Shown here piece after piece: positions 1-8,713 of a stretch of DNA of 64,000 nt. How positions within the stretch are numbered: position 1 is the stretch's first letter; every line of letters starts with the position of its first letter. The stretch covers positions 173,660 to 237,659 of the forward strand of contig BMUD01000013.1 in assembly GCA_014650015.1 (NCBI GenBank), given 5' to 3'. A model generated the notes under the pieces. It was not told the origin of the DNA. It made no database searches and saw nothing but the letters and a program-made list of their open reading frames with translations. Made by a program: the position numbers and the translations under genes. This stretch comes from Streptomyces griseoloalbus (GTDB lineage Bacteria; Actinomycetota; Actinomycetes; Streptomycetales; Streptomycetaceae).

Positions 1-20
1 TGACCAGGGGAGGGTGTGCC

Positions 21-929
21 GTGGATCTGGCCTTGCTGCGAACCTTCGTGACCGTGCACCGGGCCGGCTCCTTCACCCGTGCCGCCGCGCTGCTCGGCCT
101 CTCCCAGCCTGCCGTCACCTCGCAGATACGGACGCTGGAACGGCAGCTGGGGCGGCCCTTGTTCCTTCGACAGGCGCGCGGCGTCACACCGACGACCATC
201 GGGGACGAACTCGCCCACAAGGCGGCACCGCACCTCGACGCCCTGGTGAAGATCGCCGAGGCCGGGCTGGAGGAGGACTCCTCCTTACGGACCCTGCATC
301 TGGCCGGCCCTCCGGAATTCACCGCCGAACGGGCGCTGCCCGCGCTCACGGAGCTGACCGGCGAGGACGGCCAGGGCTTCGCCCTGCGTGCCTCCTTCGG
401 CACCGCCGAGGAAACACTGGAGGGACTGGCTGCCGGCCATCACGATCTGGCCATCAGCACGGTCCGGCCACGCGGTGCCCTGCTCTCGGCGACTGCGCTC
501 TGCGACGAAGAGCACGTCCTGGTCGCCGCCCCGCGCTGGGCCGAGCGCATCGGCGGCCCCGGCACGCTCCGCCATACCGGCCCGTCCGCCCTGGACCAGG
601 TCCCGGTGGTCGAGGTGCACGAGTCGCTGCCGCTTGTCGCCCGCTACTGGGCCTCCGTCTTCGACTCCCGCCCGGTCGCCCCGGGCACCGTCGTCGTCCC
701 GGATCTACGCGCGGTGCTGGCCTGCGCGACCGCCGGAGCGGGGTTGGCGGTGCTGCCCCGTTACCTGTGCACGGGCGCGCTCGAGCGGGGCGATGTGGTG
801 GCCCTGTACGAACCGACGGTTCCTCCGTTACGCACGTACTTCCTGGTGGTCCGCACCGGCACGCTGGCGATGCCGCACATCGCACGGGCTCATGGGCGGC
901 TGGAGCAGGCGGCCACCGACTGGTCCTGA
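21..929 (+). CDS. LysR-family transcriptional regulator with two TTA codons
   Basis: This is a 302-residue DNA-binding regulator of usual LysR length. The winged helix-turn-helix is at about residues 2-60 (LALLRTFVTVHRAGSFTRAA, then LSQPAVTSQIRTLE). The effector-binding fold occupies about residues 90-295. The GTG start has a GGGGAGGG ribosome site a few bases upstream. Two leucines, codons 89 (285-287) and 270 (828-830), are TTA. In Streptomyces TTA is read only by the bldA tRNA, so translation is probably delayed until development. The target is unknown. No divergently transcribed partner is visible because the window starts 20 bases upstream. Confidence 0.93.
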   Translation: MDLALLRTFVTVHRAGSFTRAAALLGLSQPAVTSQIRTLERQLGRPLFLRQARGVTPTTIGDELAHKAAPHLDALVKIAEAGLEEDSSLRTLHLAGPPEFTAERALPALTELTGEDGQGFALRASFGTAEETLEGLAAGHHDLAISTVRPRGALLSATALCDEEHVLVAAPRWAERIGGPGTLRHTGPSALDQVPVVEVHESLPLVARYWASVFDSRPVAPGTVVVPDLRAVLACATAGAGLAVLPRYLCTGALERGDVVALYEPTVPPLRTYFLVVRTGTLAMPHIARAHGRLEQAATDWS

Positions 930-981
930 GCACTGCGGCGGAGGCTGACCGCGGGAAAGCCGGGCGAGGACATCTCGCGAT

Positions 982-995
982 GTTTCACGTGGAAC
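982..995. other. degenerate parS site
   Basis: GTTTCACGTGGAAC differs from the 14-base Streptomyces parS palindrome at one position in the right half. It lies between the LysR and Nudix genes and may be a weak ParB site or a decayed one. Confidence 0.45.
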
Positions 996-1016
996 CAGCC
1001 GGGCCACATTCCCCCC

Positions 1017-1499
1017 ATGACCGTCCGACCCGTGGTCAAGCGCACCGCCCGAGCCGTTCTGCTGGACGGCGAGAACTTCATCCTGATCAAGCGCACCAAA
1101 CCCGGCGTGGATCCCTACTGGGTCACCCCCGGCGGCGGGGTCGAGCCAGAGGACCCGACCGTCGTCGACGCCCTGCACCGAGAGGTGTACGAGGAACTCG
1201 GCGCCAAGATCACCGATGTGGTGCCTTGTTTCGTCGACACCGTGGAGCACATCGGCGAGGACGGCGGCGCAACCGGCGTGAAGGTGCAGCACTTCTTCGT
1301 ATGCCGCCTGGAATCGATGGACCCGTCCCTGCGACACGGCCCGGAGGTCGACGAACCCGCCGGCGAGTACGAGATCGTGCGCGTGCCGTTCACCCGCGTC
1401 GGGATCGCCTCCGTCCACCTCGTACCGCTGTCGCTACGGCACTACCTGGACGGCAACATCGAGGGCGTCCGCGCCATGCACGCCCCCGACCTGGGCTGA
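1017..1499 (+). CDS. Nudix hydrolase family protein with an altered Nudix box
   Basis: This 160-residue protein has a single Nudix fold. The box lies at residues 41-63 (G41 ... REVYEELGA at 55-63), so the core REVxEE metal and pyrophosphate-binding glutamates are present. The first consensus glutamate, expected at residue 47, is a proline; E45 and D46 are close by. Such proteins usually hydrolyse nucleoside diphosphate derivatives, but substrate cannot be told from sequence. The ATG follows the LysR gene by 87 bases, across a degenerate parS, so it is probably transcribed on its own. Confidence 0.85.
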   Translation: MTVRPVVKRTARAVLLDGENFILIKRTKPGVDPYWVTPGGGVEPEDPTVVDALHREVYEELGAKITDVVPCFVDTVEHIGEDGGATGVKVQHFFVCRLESMDPSLRHGPEVDEPAGEYEIVRVPFTRVGIASVHLVPLSLRHYLDGNIEGVRAMHAPDLG

Positions 1500-1524
1500 C
1501 GCCCGACCGTGCACGGGTGCCGCC

Positions 1525-2472
1525 ATGCGACGCGGCATGGCCAAAAGCTCGCATGAGTCTTCGGAAACAGGTGGACGCCGAAGCCCGCTGTCGGACAGCC
1601 TGACCTGCGTGCCGACACCTTCCCTTGACGCTCTGCCCATCCGCCGTCTGACGCTCCGCGATCTCACCGCCTGTGCCGACTTGTCCGAGGACCGGGGGTG
1701 GCCTCGGGAGGAACACAAGTGGGGTCTCCTTCTCGCGGCCGGAAGGGGTTACGGCATCGACGACCCCGATGGTGGCCTGGTGGCCGCCAGCGTCGTCACC
1801 GAGTACGGGCCGCGGGAACAGCCCGCTCTGGCAGCCATCGGCATGGTCCTGGTCGCCGAACGGCATGCGCGCCGGGGCGTGGGACGCCGGTTGATGCGTC
1901 ACGTCGTCGCCGCGATGGGCACCACGCCCCTCACCCTGCATGCGACCCCTTTCGGACAGCCGCTCTACGAGGAGCTCGGTTTCAAGGTCATCGGCCGGGC
2001 GGAGATGCTGCGCGGCCACTTCGTCCCCACGGGGGCTCAGCAGGTCGCCACCCGTGCCGCGACCGCGGAGGATCTCCCCGCCCTTCTCCGGCTCGACGAG
2101 GAGGTGTTCGGGGCCGACCGGACGCACGTCGTCACCCGGCTGCCGGCCTTCGCCGACCAGTTGCGTGTCGCCGAGGAGGACGGACGGATCATTGGTTACG
2201 CGGCTGCCTGGCCCAACATGGACACCCATGTCGTGGGCCCGCTGATCGCCCGTGACACCGCGACGGCCAAGGCGCTCCTCGCCTCCGTCGCCGCCCACAC
2301 CGACCGGCCGCTGCGCACCGACATCGACGTGCGGCACGAAGAGCTGCTGAGGTGGGCAAAGGAACACGGGCTGGCCTCGATCGCGTTCAACGCCGTCATG
2401 ACCTACGGGATCACGGAGCTGCCCGGGGACTGGAACCGACGGTTCGCACCGGTGACGGTCGCAGCGGGCTGA
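1525..2472 (+). CDS. tandem GNAT-fold N-acetyltransferase
   Basis: This is a protein of up to 315 residues with two GNAT-like halves. The first half carries an acetyl-CoA loop, RHARRGVGRRL (about 112-122), followed by the conserved LYEELGF segment (147-153). The second half (about 165-310) resembles the divergent C-terminal GNAT domain of two-domain acetyltransferases and has no clear loop. The start is uncertain: homology-like sequence begins near residue 38, and a GTG at 1609 could be the true start. The acceptor substrate is unknown. Confidence 0.85.
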   Translation: MRRGMAKSSHESSETGGRRSPLSDSLTCVPTPSLDALPIRRLTLRDLTACADLSEDRGWPREEHKWGLLLAAGRGYGIDDPDGGLVAASVVTEYGPREQPALAAIGMVLVAERHARRGVGRRLMRHVVAAMGTTPLTLHATPFGQPLYEELGFKVIGRAEMLRGHFVPTGAQQVATRAATAEDLPALLRLDEEVFGADRTHVVTRLPAFADQLRVAEEDGRIIGYAAAWPNMDTHVVGPLIARDTATAKALLASVAAHTDRPLRTDIDVRHEELLRWAKEHGLASIAFNAVMTYGITELPGDWNRRFAPVTVAAG

Positions 2473-2551
2473 CCCCCGCCGACATGACGACGCCGGTTCC
2501 GAGGACGCGGGACCGGCGTCGCTGTCTGGTCGCGTCCGATGGGCGCCGTCG

Positions 2552-2971
2552 TCAGACGAGGGCCTCCACGGCGGCCGTGGCAAAGGCGTGGTCCTGTTCC
2601 GGTGCGCCACCGCCGACGCCGATGGCTCCGATCAGCCGGCCGTCGCGCCGGACGGGCACGCCCCCGGCGATGAACAGCAGCGGCCGGTCGAGCGCGGTGG
2701 GCAGGGTGTGGAAAAGACCGCCGGGCTGCACGGCGTCCACGAGGTCGGCGGTGGGCGCGTCGAGCTGCAGAGCGGTGTACGCCTTGCGGGTACTGGTCTC
2801 GCCGGAGATCAGTACGGCACGGTCGTCACGGCGGAAGGCGAGCAGGTGCCCGCCGGCGTCGAGGACGGTGACGCTGACCGTGACACCGTCTGCCTCGGCG
2901 GCCTCGCGTGCGACGGTGACGAGCGCTTCGGCATCGGCGGTGCTGAGCGGGGCGACGGCGGTGGTGCTCAT
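2552..2971 (-). CDS. HbpS/GlcG-like heme-binding domain protein
   Basis: This 139-residue single-domain protein belongs to the GlcG/HbpS family (PF03928), small proteins that oligomerise and in some cases bind heme or corrinoids. The family pattern is visible in AREAAEADGVTVSVTVLDA followed by GGHLLAFRRDD. No signal peptide is seen, so it is probably cytoplasmic. The ATG is preceded by AAGGAG about 8 bases away. It lies just upstream of the MFS gene's 3' end on the same strand. A regulatory partner such as the SenS/SenR system, known beside HbpS, is not present here. Confidence 0.85.
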   Translation of the reverse strand: MSTTAVAPLSTADAEALVTVAREAAEADGVTVSVTVLDAGGHLLAFRRDDRAVLISGETSTRKAYTALQLDAPTADLVDAVQPGGLFHTLPTALDRPLLFIAGGVPVRRDGRLIGAIGVGGGAPEQDHAFATAAVEALV

Positions 2972-3072
2972 GGAAAGTTTCTCCTTGCGGTACGGGTGGT
3001 GTCGGTCGTGCCGAGGTGCGGAAGCGGAAGGTGCGGGGGCGGCCCCGGCCCCGCACCGGCCGGTCCTCTCGG

Positions 3073-4281
3073 TCAGTGGGAGATGGCAGTCCGCTGCTCG
3101 GTGGGCGCCGAGCCGGCGACCACGGTGCCGGGTACGGCGTCACGGCGTTCCAGAGCTGCCGAGACAAAGGCCAGCACCAGAGCACCCGCGGCGAGGACGG
3201 CGCCGACCCAGTTGGGTGCGGTGTAGCCCAGGCCCGCCGCGATCACGAGGCCGCCGAGCCAGGCGGACAGCGCGTTGCCGAGGTTGAAGGCACCGATGTT
3301 GACGGCCGAGGCCAGGGTGGGGGCGCCGTGCGCCTGGTCGAGCACGCGCTTCTGCAGGGGCGGCACGGTGGCGAATCCCAGAGCGCCGATGAGGGCGATG
3401 GTGACGGCGGCGGCGACCTTGTTGTGCGCGGTCAGCGTGAAGAGTGCGAGCACGACGGCGAGGGCGCCCAGGGACACGTACAGCAGGGGCATCAGCGCGC
3501 GGTCCGCGTACCGGCCGCCGATGAGGTTGCCGCCGACCATGCCGAGGCCGAAGAGGACCAGCAGCCAGGTGACGGAGCCGTCGGCGAAGCCGGCGGCGTG
3601 CGTCATCATCGGCGCGATGTACGTGATGGCCGCGAAGACGCCGCCGAAGCCCAGGACGGTCATCGCCATGGCGAGGAGGACCTGGACGTTCTTCAGGGCG
3701 GCCAGCTCGTGACGCAGCCGTACGCCCTCGGGCTTGGGCATGTCGGGGACGAGCTTGGCGATACCGGCCAGGCCGACGATCCCCAGGGCAGCGACGAGGC
3801 CGAAGGTGACGCGCCAGCCGATGGACTGGCCGACGAGCGTGCCCAGCGGAACGCCGACGACATTGGCGACGGTCAGCCCGGTGAACATCAGGGCGATCGC
3901 TCCGGCCTTCTTGTCCGGGGCGACCAGGTCGGCCGCGACCACCGAGCCGATGCCGAAGAAAGCGCCGTGGGCCAGGGAGGCGACCACCCGTCCGATCAGC
4001 ATGACGCCGAAGGACGGGGCCAGCGCCGAGAGCAGGTTGCCGACGATGAACAGTCCCATGAGCAGCATCAGCATCCGCTTGCGGGAGATCTTGGTGCCGA
4101 GCACGGTCATCAGCGGGGCGCCGAACATGACGCCCAGGGCGTAGCCGGTCACCAGGTAGCCGGCCGTGGGGATGGAGACATCGAAGTCGCCCGCGACCTC
4201 GGGCAACAAGCCCATGATCACGAACTCCGTGGTTCCGATCCCGAAGGCCCCGATCGCGAGGGCCAGAAGCGCGAGAGGCAT
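3073..4281 (-). CDS. MFS transporter of the drug:H+ antiporter type
   Basis: This is a 402-residue integral membrane protein with about 12 hydrophobic segments. It begins with ALAIGAFGIGTTEFVIMGLL, typical of the DHA1 (AraJ/YdhP-like) exporters. The start at 4281 was chosen because the first membrane helix begins immediately and an AGGTCTGTCC stretch precedes it; upstream in-frame codons would add a non-homologous extension over the promoter. It is divergent from a MarR regulator 141 bases away, the standard layout for a repressor-controlled exporter. Substrate is unknown. Confidence 0.9.
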   Translation of the reverse strand: MPLALLALAIGAFGIGTTEFVIMGLLPEVAGDFDVSIPTAGYLVTGYALGVMFGAPLMTVLGTKISRKRMLMLLMGLFIVGNLLSALAPSFGVMLIGRVVASLAHGAFFGIGSVVAADLVAPDKKAGAIALMFTGLTVANVVGVPLGTLVGQSIGWRVTFGLVAALGIVGLAGIAKLVPDMPKPEGVRLRHELAALKNVQVLLAMAMTVLGFGGVFAAITYIAPMMTHAAGFADGSVTWLLVLFGLGMVGGNLIGGRYADRALMPLLYVSLGALAVVLALFTLTAHNKVAAAVTIALIGALGFATVPPLQKRVLDQAHGAPTLASAVNIGAFNLGNALSAWLGGLVIAAGLGYTAPNWVGAVLAAGALVLAFVSAALERRDAVPGTVVAGSAPTEQRTAISH

Positions 4282-4422
4282 GGGGGACAGACCTTCCCAG
4301 AAGATTGCAGGAGCGCTTTGCGTGCCACCACAATAATTGCAGACGCTGGCTACTTGCAAACGCCGTCTATTGCACGCTTGCTCTACCCTGGTGTCAGCAG
4401 CTCCTGGACGGAGGAAACGCCC
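4282..4422. promoter_or_regulatory. divergent promoter and operator region between MFS and MarR genes
   Basis: This AT-richer gap contains three TTGCA repeats (TTGCAGACG near 4337, TTGCAAACG at 4354, ATTGCACGC near 4369), with CGTCT between the last two. These repeats are a plausible MarR operator for both genes. No convincing -35/-10 pair was fixed. Confidence 0.45.
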
Positions 4423-4887
4423 ATGACAGCCACGGACCCCGCGCTCACTGCCCTAGCTCAGGGCTGGTGCGCTCTCTCCCTGCTGCACGGGAGGATCGAG
4501 GCCCATATCGAGCGCGCCCTTCAGGCCCGGCACGATCTGAGCGTGCGGGAGTACTCCCTGCTCGACGTACTGAGCCGTCAGCACGACGGCGACGGGGGGC
4601 ATCTGCAGATGAAGCAGGTCGCCGACGCCGTCGTGCTCAGCCAGAGCGCCACCACGCGTCTGGTCACCCGGCTCGAGGACCGCGGTCTGCTGGAGCGCTA
4701 CCTGTGCCCCACCGACCGGCGCGGGATCTACACCAACGTCACCGAGGCCGGCCTGAAGCTGCTGGAGGAGGCACGGCCGACGAACGACACCGCCCTGCGC
4801 GAGGCCCTCGACGCTGCGGCGAAGAACCCCGATCTGGCCCCGCTGGTGCGGACCGTGGAAACACTGAAGGCACCCATGCCCGCGTAG
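4423..4887 (+). CDS. MarR-family transcriptional regulator
   Basis: This 154-residue winged-helix regulator has the typical MarR order: helix 1 dimer segment, then LSVREYSLLDVLSRQ, the recognition region MKQVADAVVLSQSATTRLVT (about 67-86), and the wing LEDRGLLERYLCPTDRRGIY. The ATG has GGAGG 8 bases upstream. It is divergent from an MFS exporter and probably represses it, releasing DNA when it binds a small ligand. Ligand is unknown. Confidence 0.9.
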   Translation: MTATDPALTALAQGWCALSLLHGRIEAHIERALQARHDLSVREYSLLDVLSRQHDGDGGHLQMKQVADAVVLSQSATTRLVTRLEDRGLLERYLCPTDRRGIYTNVTEAGLKLLEEARPTNDTALREALDAAAKNPDLAPLVRTVETLKAPMPA

Positions 4888-4961
4888 AAGGCGGAGATAG
4901 GCGGAAGATCGCGCCGCCAGGGAGGTCGCCCGGTCCGGCCGCGCCTGCGTAGGGTGCAGGC

Positions 4962-5388
4962 ATGGGAGATCTTGAAGTGCGAGCCGCGGTCGCCGACGAC
5001 CTCCCCGCGATCGTCGCCATGCTCGCGGACGACCCCTTGGGCGCGCAGCGCGAGTCGCCGGACGACCTCGCCCCGTACCTGACCGCGCTGCAGCGACTCA
5101 GCGCCGACCCCCACCAGCACCTCGTCGTCGCGGTCCGCGAAGGCCGCGTCGTCGGCACACTTCAGCTCACGATCGTTCCGGGACTGTCCCGTCGCGGCTC
5201 CACCAGGTCGATCATCGAAGGCGTTCGCGTCCATGCGGACGAGCGCGGCAGCGGCCTGGGGAGCCGGCTCATCGAGTGGGCGATCGACGCGTCCCGCCGC
5301 GAGGGCTGCCAACTGGTCCAACTGACCTCCGACAACTCCCGCACGGATGCCCACCGCCTCCCACGTGGGCTTCAAGCTCGCGTTGTAA
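4962..5388 (+). pseudogene. GNAT acetyltransferase disrupted by a frameshifting deletion
   Basis: Residues 1-132 read as a normal GNAT protein, including the acetyl-CoA loop ADERGSGLGSRLIEW and LVQLTSDNSRTDAHR. At about 5357 the reading frame breaks. The expected RFYxRLGF segment (motif B) is absent, and the typical C-terminal end SHVGFKLAL followed by TAA continues in another frame at 5359-5388. The open frame instead runs on through a parS site to a stop at 5441, giving a non-homologous tail. A deletion of roughly 25-30 bases that is not a multiple of three best explains this. The protein is likely inactive unless this is a sequencing error. Confidence 0.7.
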
Positions 5389-5405
5389 GGACAACTCGGG
5401 GTGCT

Positions 5406-5419
5406 GTTTCACGTGAAAC
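5406..5419. other. parS site inside a 30-base palindrome
   Basis: A perfect GTTTCACGTGAAAC is centred in a perfect palindrome spanning 5398-5427, with GGGGTGCT and AGCACCCC outer arms. It lies between the convergent GNAT pseudogene and serine hydrolase gene, where the extended arms could also form a transcription-terminating hairpin. Confidence 0.9.
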
Positions 5420-5452
5420 AGCACCCCTCACAGGCTCCTGAACGAGGAGGGG

Positions 5453-6826
5453 CTAGCCGATGCCCCGCCACCCCTCGGGGTCCACTCCACCCGGCACGGA
5501 ACCCCCTTCCTCATGCGGCTGGCGCGTGAACACGAACGAGCCCAGGTCAAGATGGCTCACCGCCCCGTCCGGTCGCCGTACGGGCTTCAGCAGTTCGCCG
5601 GCGTAATAGCCCTCGAGCCCCACCCAGGTGCCGTCCCCCTTCGGCCGGAAACGCGAACGCCGACCGTTGCCAGACAAGGGCTCCAGCGAGACAAGACCGT
5701 CGGCCGACAGCCGCAGCGCGAAGGCGTATGTCCCCCAGTACCACTGCCCCACCAGCTCCAGTACCGCCGGATCGGCCTCCCGCAGCGGCTGCCAGGGAGC
5801 AGGGATCCGTGGTTCCGCCTCGGCGACGATCCGTACGAGGTCAGCGGCGACCGTGAACGGTGCCGGCCCGGAGGTGCAGTTGGCCAGGACCACCGCGCTC
5901 ACGTCGTCCGCCACACCGATCGTGAGGCAGGCGAGGAAGCCCGGAAGGGATCCGGTGTGCCCGACCAGAGCTCGGCCGTTCTGATGACGGAGTTCCATGC
6001 CCAGGCCGTACGCATAGCCGCTCGCCACGTCCGCCGCGGCCGGCGTCCTCATCTCCCGCAACGACTCGGCGCTCAGCACCCGGTCGTCCCCCTCCGTCAG
6101 GAACGCCGCGAAGCGTGCCAAGTCGCTGGTGGTGGACCACAGTTGCCCGGCCGGTGCCATCACCCCGAGGTCCTCCAAAGGCTCGGGCAGCATCACATCC
6201 GCCCAGGGATGCACCGCCCAGCCACCCGCGTGCGGCGCCTGTGGGTGCGCACTCGTGCGATGCAGGCCCAAGGGTTCGAGCACTTCTCGCCGAAGCACGT
6301 CCTCCCACCGGGCATCACGCAGCTTCTCGACAAGGGCCCCGAGCAACGCGTATCCGGGGTTCGAATAGTGGAACCGCCGGCCCACGGGGTGAACCAGAGG
6401 CCGCTCGCCCAGCACATCGGCGAGGCCGGGCCGCAGGGCCCCTGAGGTCCGCTCCCACCAAGGGGCGGGCGTTTCGGCAGCCAGCCCACCGCTGTGTGCG
6501 AGCAGGTCGGCGATGGTCGCCTGGCCCACCCCCGTACCCGGCAGGTGCTTGTCCAAAGGGTCGGAGAGATCGAGCGCTCTCTCGTCGCGCAGCCGAAGCA
6601 CCAGTACGGCGGTGAACGTCTTGGTGATCGACCCGATCCGGTACTGCACGTTCTCGTCCGGGGCGTGTCCTTCCACCGAGGTCCGCGCCCCCGTCCACAC
6701 GGCCTTCCCGCCCCGCACCACGGTCGCGACGAGCGACGGCGCACGCCCTTCGGTCTGGGCGACGGCGATCCGGTGCAGCAACGCCCGCCGCGTTCCGGGC
6801 AGCAGTTCTTCCTGAGGTGTCGTCAT
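5453..6826 (-). CDS. serine hydrolase of the beta-lactamase/class C family
   Basis: This 457-residue protein has the three penicillin-recognising motifs: SxxK as S66-I-T-K69, YxN as Y154-S-N156 and HTG at 290-292. That makes it a DD-peptidase or esterase-like member of the class C beta-lactamase fold (PF00144). A further 120-residue C-terminal domain, probably beta-rich, follows. No clear signal peptide is visible (the N-terminus is MTTPQEELLPGTRR), so it may act in the cytoplasm on small esters or amides. It is monocistronic and convergent with the GNAT pseudogene. Confidence 0.88.
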   Translation of the reverse strand: MTTPQEELLPGTRRALLHRIAVAQTEGRAPSLVATVVRGGKAVWTGARTSVEGHAPDENVQYRIGSITKTFTAVLVLRLRDERALDLSDPLDKHLPGTGVGQATIADLLAHSGGLAAETPAPWWERTSGALRPGLADVLGERPLVHPVGRRFHYSNPGYALLGALVEKLRDARWEDVLRREVLEPLGLHRTSAHPQAPHAGGWAVHPWADVMLPEPLEDLGVMAPAGQLWSTTSDLARFAAFLTEGDDRVLSAESLREMRTPAAADVASGYAYGLGMELRHQNGRALVGHTGSLPGFLACLTIGVADDVSAVVLANCTSGPAPFTVAADLVRIVAEAEPRIPAPWQPLREADPAVLELVGQWYWGTYAFALRLSADGLVSLEPLSGNGRRSRFRPKGDGTWVGLEGYYAGELLKPVRRPDGAVSHLDLGSFVFTRQPHEEGGSVPGGVDPEGWRGIG

Positions 6827-6963
6827 GCCCTCAGTCCAGCACGGTCGCCGGGTGAGGCGCGCTGATGATCGGCCTCACTACGGCGACCAGTCACGGCAGG
6901 TTGTCGATCACCGGCGGGCTTCCCGCCGTCCCGTCAACAACCGACTCACCTGCCGGCCGCTCC

Positions 6964-8442
6964 TCAGGTCTGCGCCATGTCCACGAAGCGCGAGTAGTGG
7001 CCCTGGAAGGCGACCGTGATCGTCGCCGTCGGACCGTTTCGGTGCTTCGCCACGATCAGATCCGCCTCACCCGCGCGCGGGGACTCCTTCTCGTAGGCGT
7101 CCTCGCGGTGCAGCAGGATGACCATGTCGGCGTCCTGCTCGATGGACCCGGACTCACGCAGGTCGGAGACCATCGGCTTCTTGTCGGTGCGCTGCTCGGG
7201 GCCACGGTTGAGCTGGGACAGGGCGATGACCGGGACCTCCAGTTCCTTGGCGAGCAGCTTGAGGTTTCGGGACATGTCCGAGACCTCCTGCTGACGGCTC
7301 TCGGCACGCTTGGAACCACCGGACTGCATCAGCTGGAGGTAGTCGATGACGACCAGCCTCAGATCGTTGCGCTGCTTCAGACGACGGCACTTGGCGCGGA
7401 TCTCCATCATCGACAGGTTCGGGGAGTCGTCGATGTAGAGCGGCGCCGCCGAGACGTCCGGCATCCGGCGCGCCAGGCGCGTCCAGTCCTCGTCGGTCAT
7501 CGTGCCGGAACGCATGTGGTGCAGTGCGACCCGGGCCTCGGCGGACAGCAGGCGCATCGCGATCTCGTTGCGCCCCATCTCCAGCGAGAAGATGACGCTG
7601 GGCAGGTTGTTCTTGATGGACGCGGCTCGCGCGAAGTCCAGGGCGAGCGTCGACTTGCCCATCGCGGGACGCGCGGCGATGACGATCATCTGCCCCGGGT
7701 GCAGGCCATTGGTGAGCGAGTCGAAGTCGGTGAACCCCGTGGGCACCCCGGTCATCTCACCACTGCGCGACCCGATCGCCTCGATCTCGTCGAGGGCGCC
7801 CTCCATGATGTCGCCGAGCGGCAGGTAGTCCTCGCTGGTGCGCTGCTCGGTGACCGCGTAGATCTCGGCCTGCGCACGGTTGACGATCTCATCGACGTCG
7901 TCGTCGGCCGCGTATCCCATCTGCGTGATGCGGGTACCGGCCTCGACCAGGCGACGCAGCACCGCGCGCTCGTGCACGATCTCCGCGTAGTACGCCGCAT
8001 TGGCCGCCGTGGGGACCGTCTGCACGAGGGTGTGCAGGTACGAGGCCCCGCCGACCTTGTTGATCTCGCCGCGCTTGGTCAGCTCCGCGGCGATCGTGAT
8101 GGGGTCTGCCGGCTCACCCTTGGCGTAGACGTCGAGGATGGCCGTGTAGATGGTCTCGTGGGCCGGCTTGTAGAAGTCGTGGCCCTTGAGTATCTCCACG
8201 ACGTCGGCGATGGCGTCCTTGGACAGGAGCATGCCGCCCAGGACGGACTGCTCGGCCTCGAGGTCCTGTGGCGGCACCCTTTCGAACGCGGAGCCTCCAC
8301 CGTCCCACACGCCGTTGTCCCGGCCGCGGTCGTGCTGCTCGTCACGGCCCTTGCCGCGGTCGTCACGACGGCGGGAGGCGGGCAGACGATCACTGGGACC
8401 GCTGTCGGCCCACGGGTCGTCCAAGGGCTCGGAAATGCTCAC
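6964..8442 (-). CDS. dnaB: replicative DNA helicase DnaB
   Basis: This is a 492-residue hexameric 5'-3' helicase that unwinds DNA at the fork. After a polar N-terminal extension (1-52), the DnaB N-terminal domain starts at PPQDLEAEQSVLGGMLLS. The RecA-like motor carries Walker A ARPAMGKST (257-265) and the Walker B region LRLVVIDYLQLM. No intein is present. The GTG start at 8442 was chosen because GGGAGGAGG sits 6-8 bases upstream; longer in-frame readings lack a ribosome site and homology. It is separated from the next gene by a DnaA-box-rich gap. Confidence 0.97.
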   Translation of the reverse strand: MSISEPLDDPWADSGPSDRLPASRRRDDRGKGRDEQHDRGRDNGVWDGGGSAFERVPPQDLEAEQSVLGGMLLSKDAIADVVEILKGHDFYKPAHETIYTAILDVYAKGEPADPITIAAELTKRGEINKVGGASYLHTLVQTVPTAANAAYYAEIVHERAVLRRLVEAGTRITQMGYAADDDVDEIVNRAQAEIYAVTEQRTSEDYLPLGDIMEGALDEIEAIGSRSGEMTGVPTGFTDFDSLTNGLHPGQMIVIAARPAMGKSTLALDFARAASIKNNLPSVIFSLEMGRNEIAMRLLSAEARVALHHMRSGTMTDEDWTRLARRMPDVSAAPLYIDDSPNLSMMEIRAKCRRLKQRNDLRLVVIDYLQLMQSGGSKRAESRQQEVSDMSRNLKLLAKELEVPVIALSQLNRGPEQRTDKKPMVSDLRESGSIEQDADMVILLHREDAYEKESPRAGEADLIVAKHRNGPTATITVAFQGHYSRFVDMAQT

Positions 8443-8624
8443 CGAGCCACCTCCTCCCGTCCGCCGAGCGGACCTCGCCATGCCCCTCTGTTCTACGGCA
8501 CGGCACTGACAAATAAGAGGCCCAACTCCGTTTGTGGCGCGCCGGATTTGTGACGTTTCTGAAACCGGCGGACGGAGCGGGCGCCGGACCACCGTAGGCC
8601 CGTCGGCACCGTCAGCCAATCTGG

Positions 8625-8713
8625 TTATCCACAGGCCATGTGGATGACCGCCCCAATGCTGTGGAGAACTCCGCGAAACCTGTGCACGAGCCGGTGGACA
8701 GCCCTGTGAACAA
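8625..8713. promoter_or_regulatory. DnaA-box cluster upstream of dnaB (in the 459-base gap 8443-8901)
   Basis: The gap holds three sites matching the Streptomyces DnaA-box consensus close together: TTATCCACA (8625-8633, plus), TGTGGATGA (8639-8647, minus) and TGTGGAGAA (8660-8668, minus). A one-mismatch TGTGAACAA follows at 8705-8713. A fourth consensus box, TGTGGACGA, is at 8879-8887. The rest of the gap shows no gene. DnaA binding could influence dnaB transcription or titrate DnaA. Confidence 0.6.

Noticed and set aside
1-20. TGA at position 1 as the stop of an upstream gene
   Set aside because: Only three bases of it are visible, so a gene cannot be supported.
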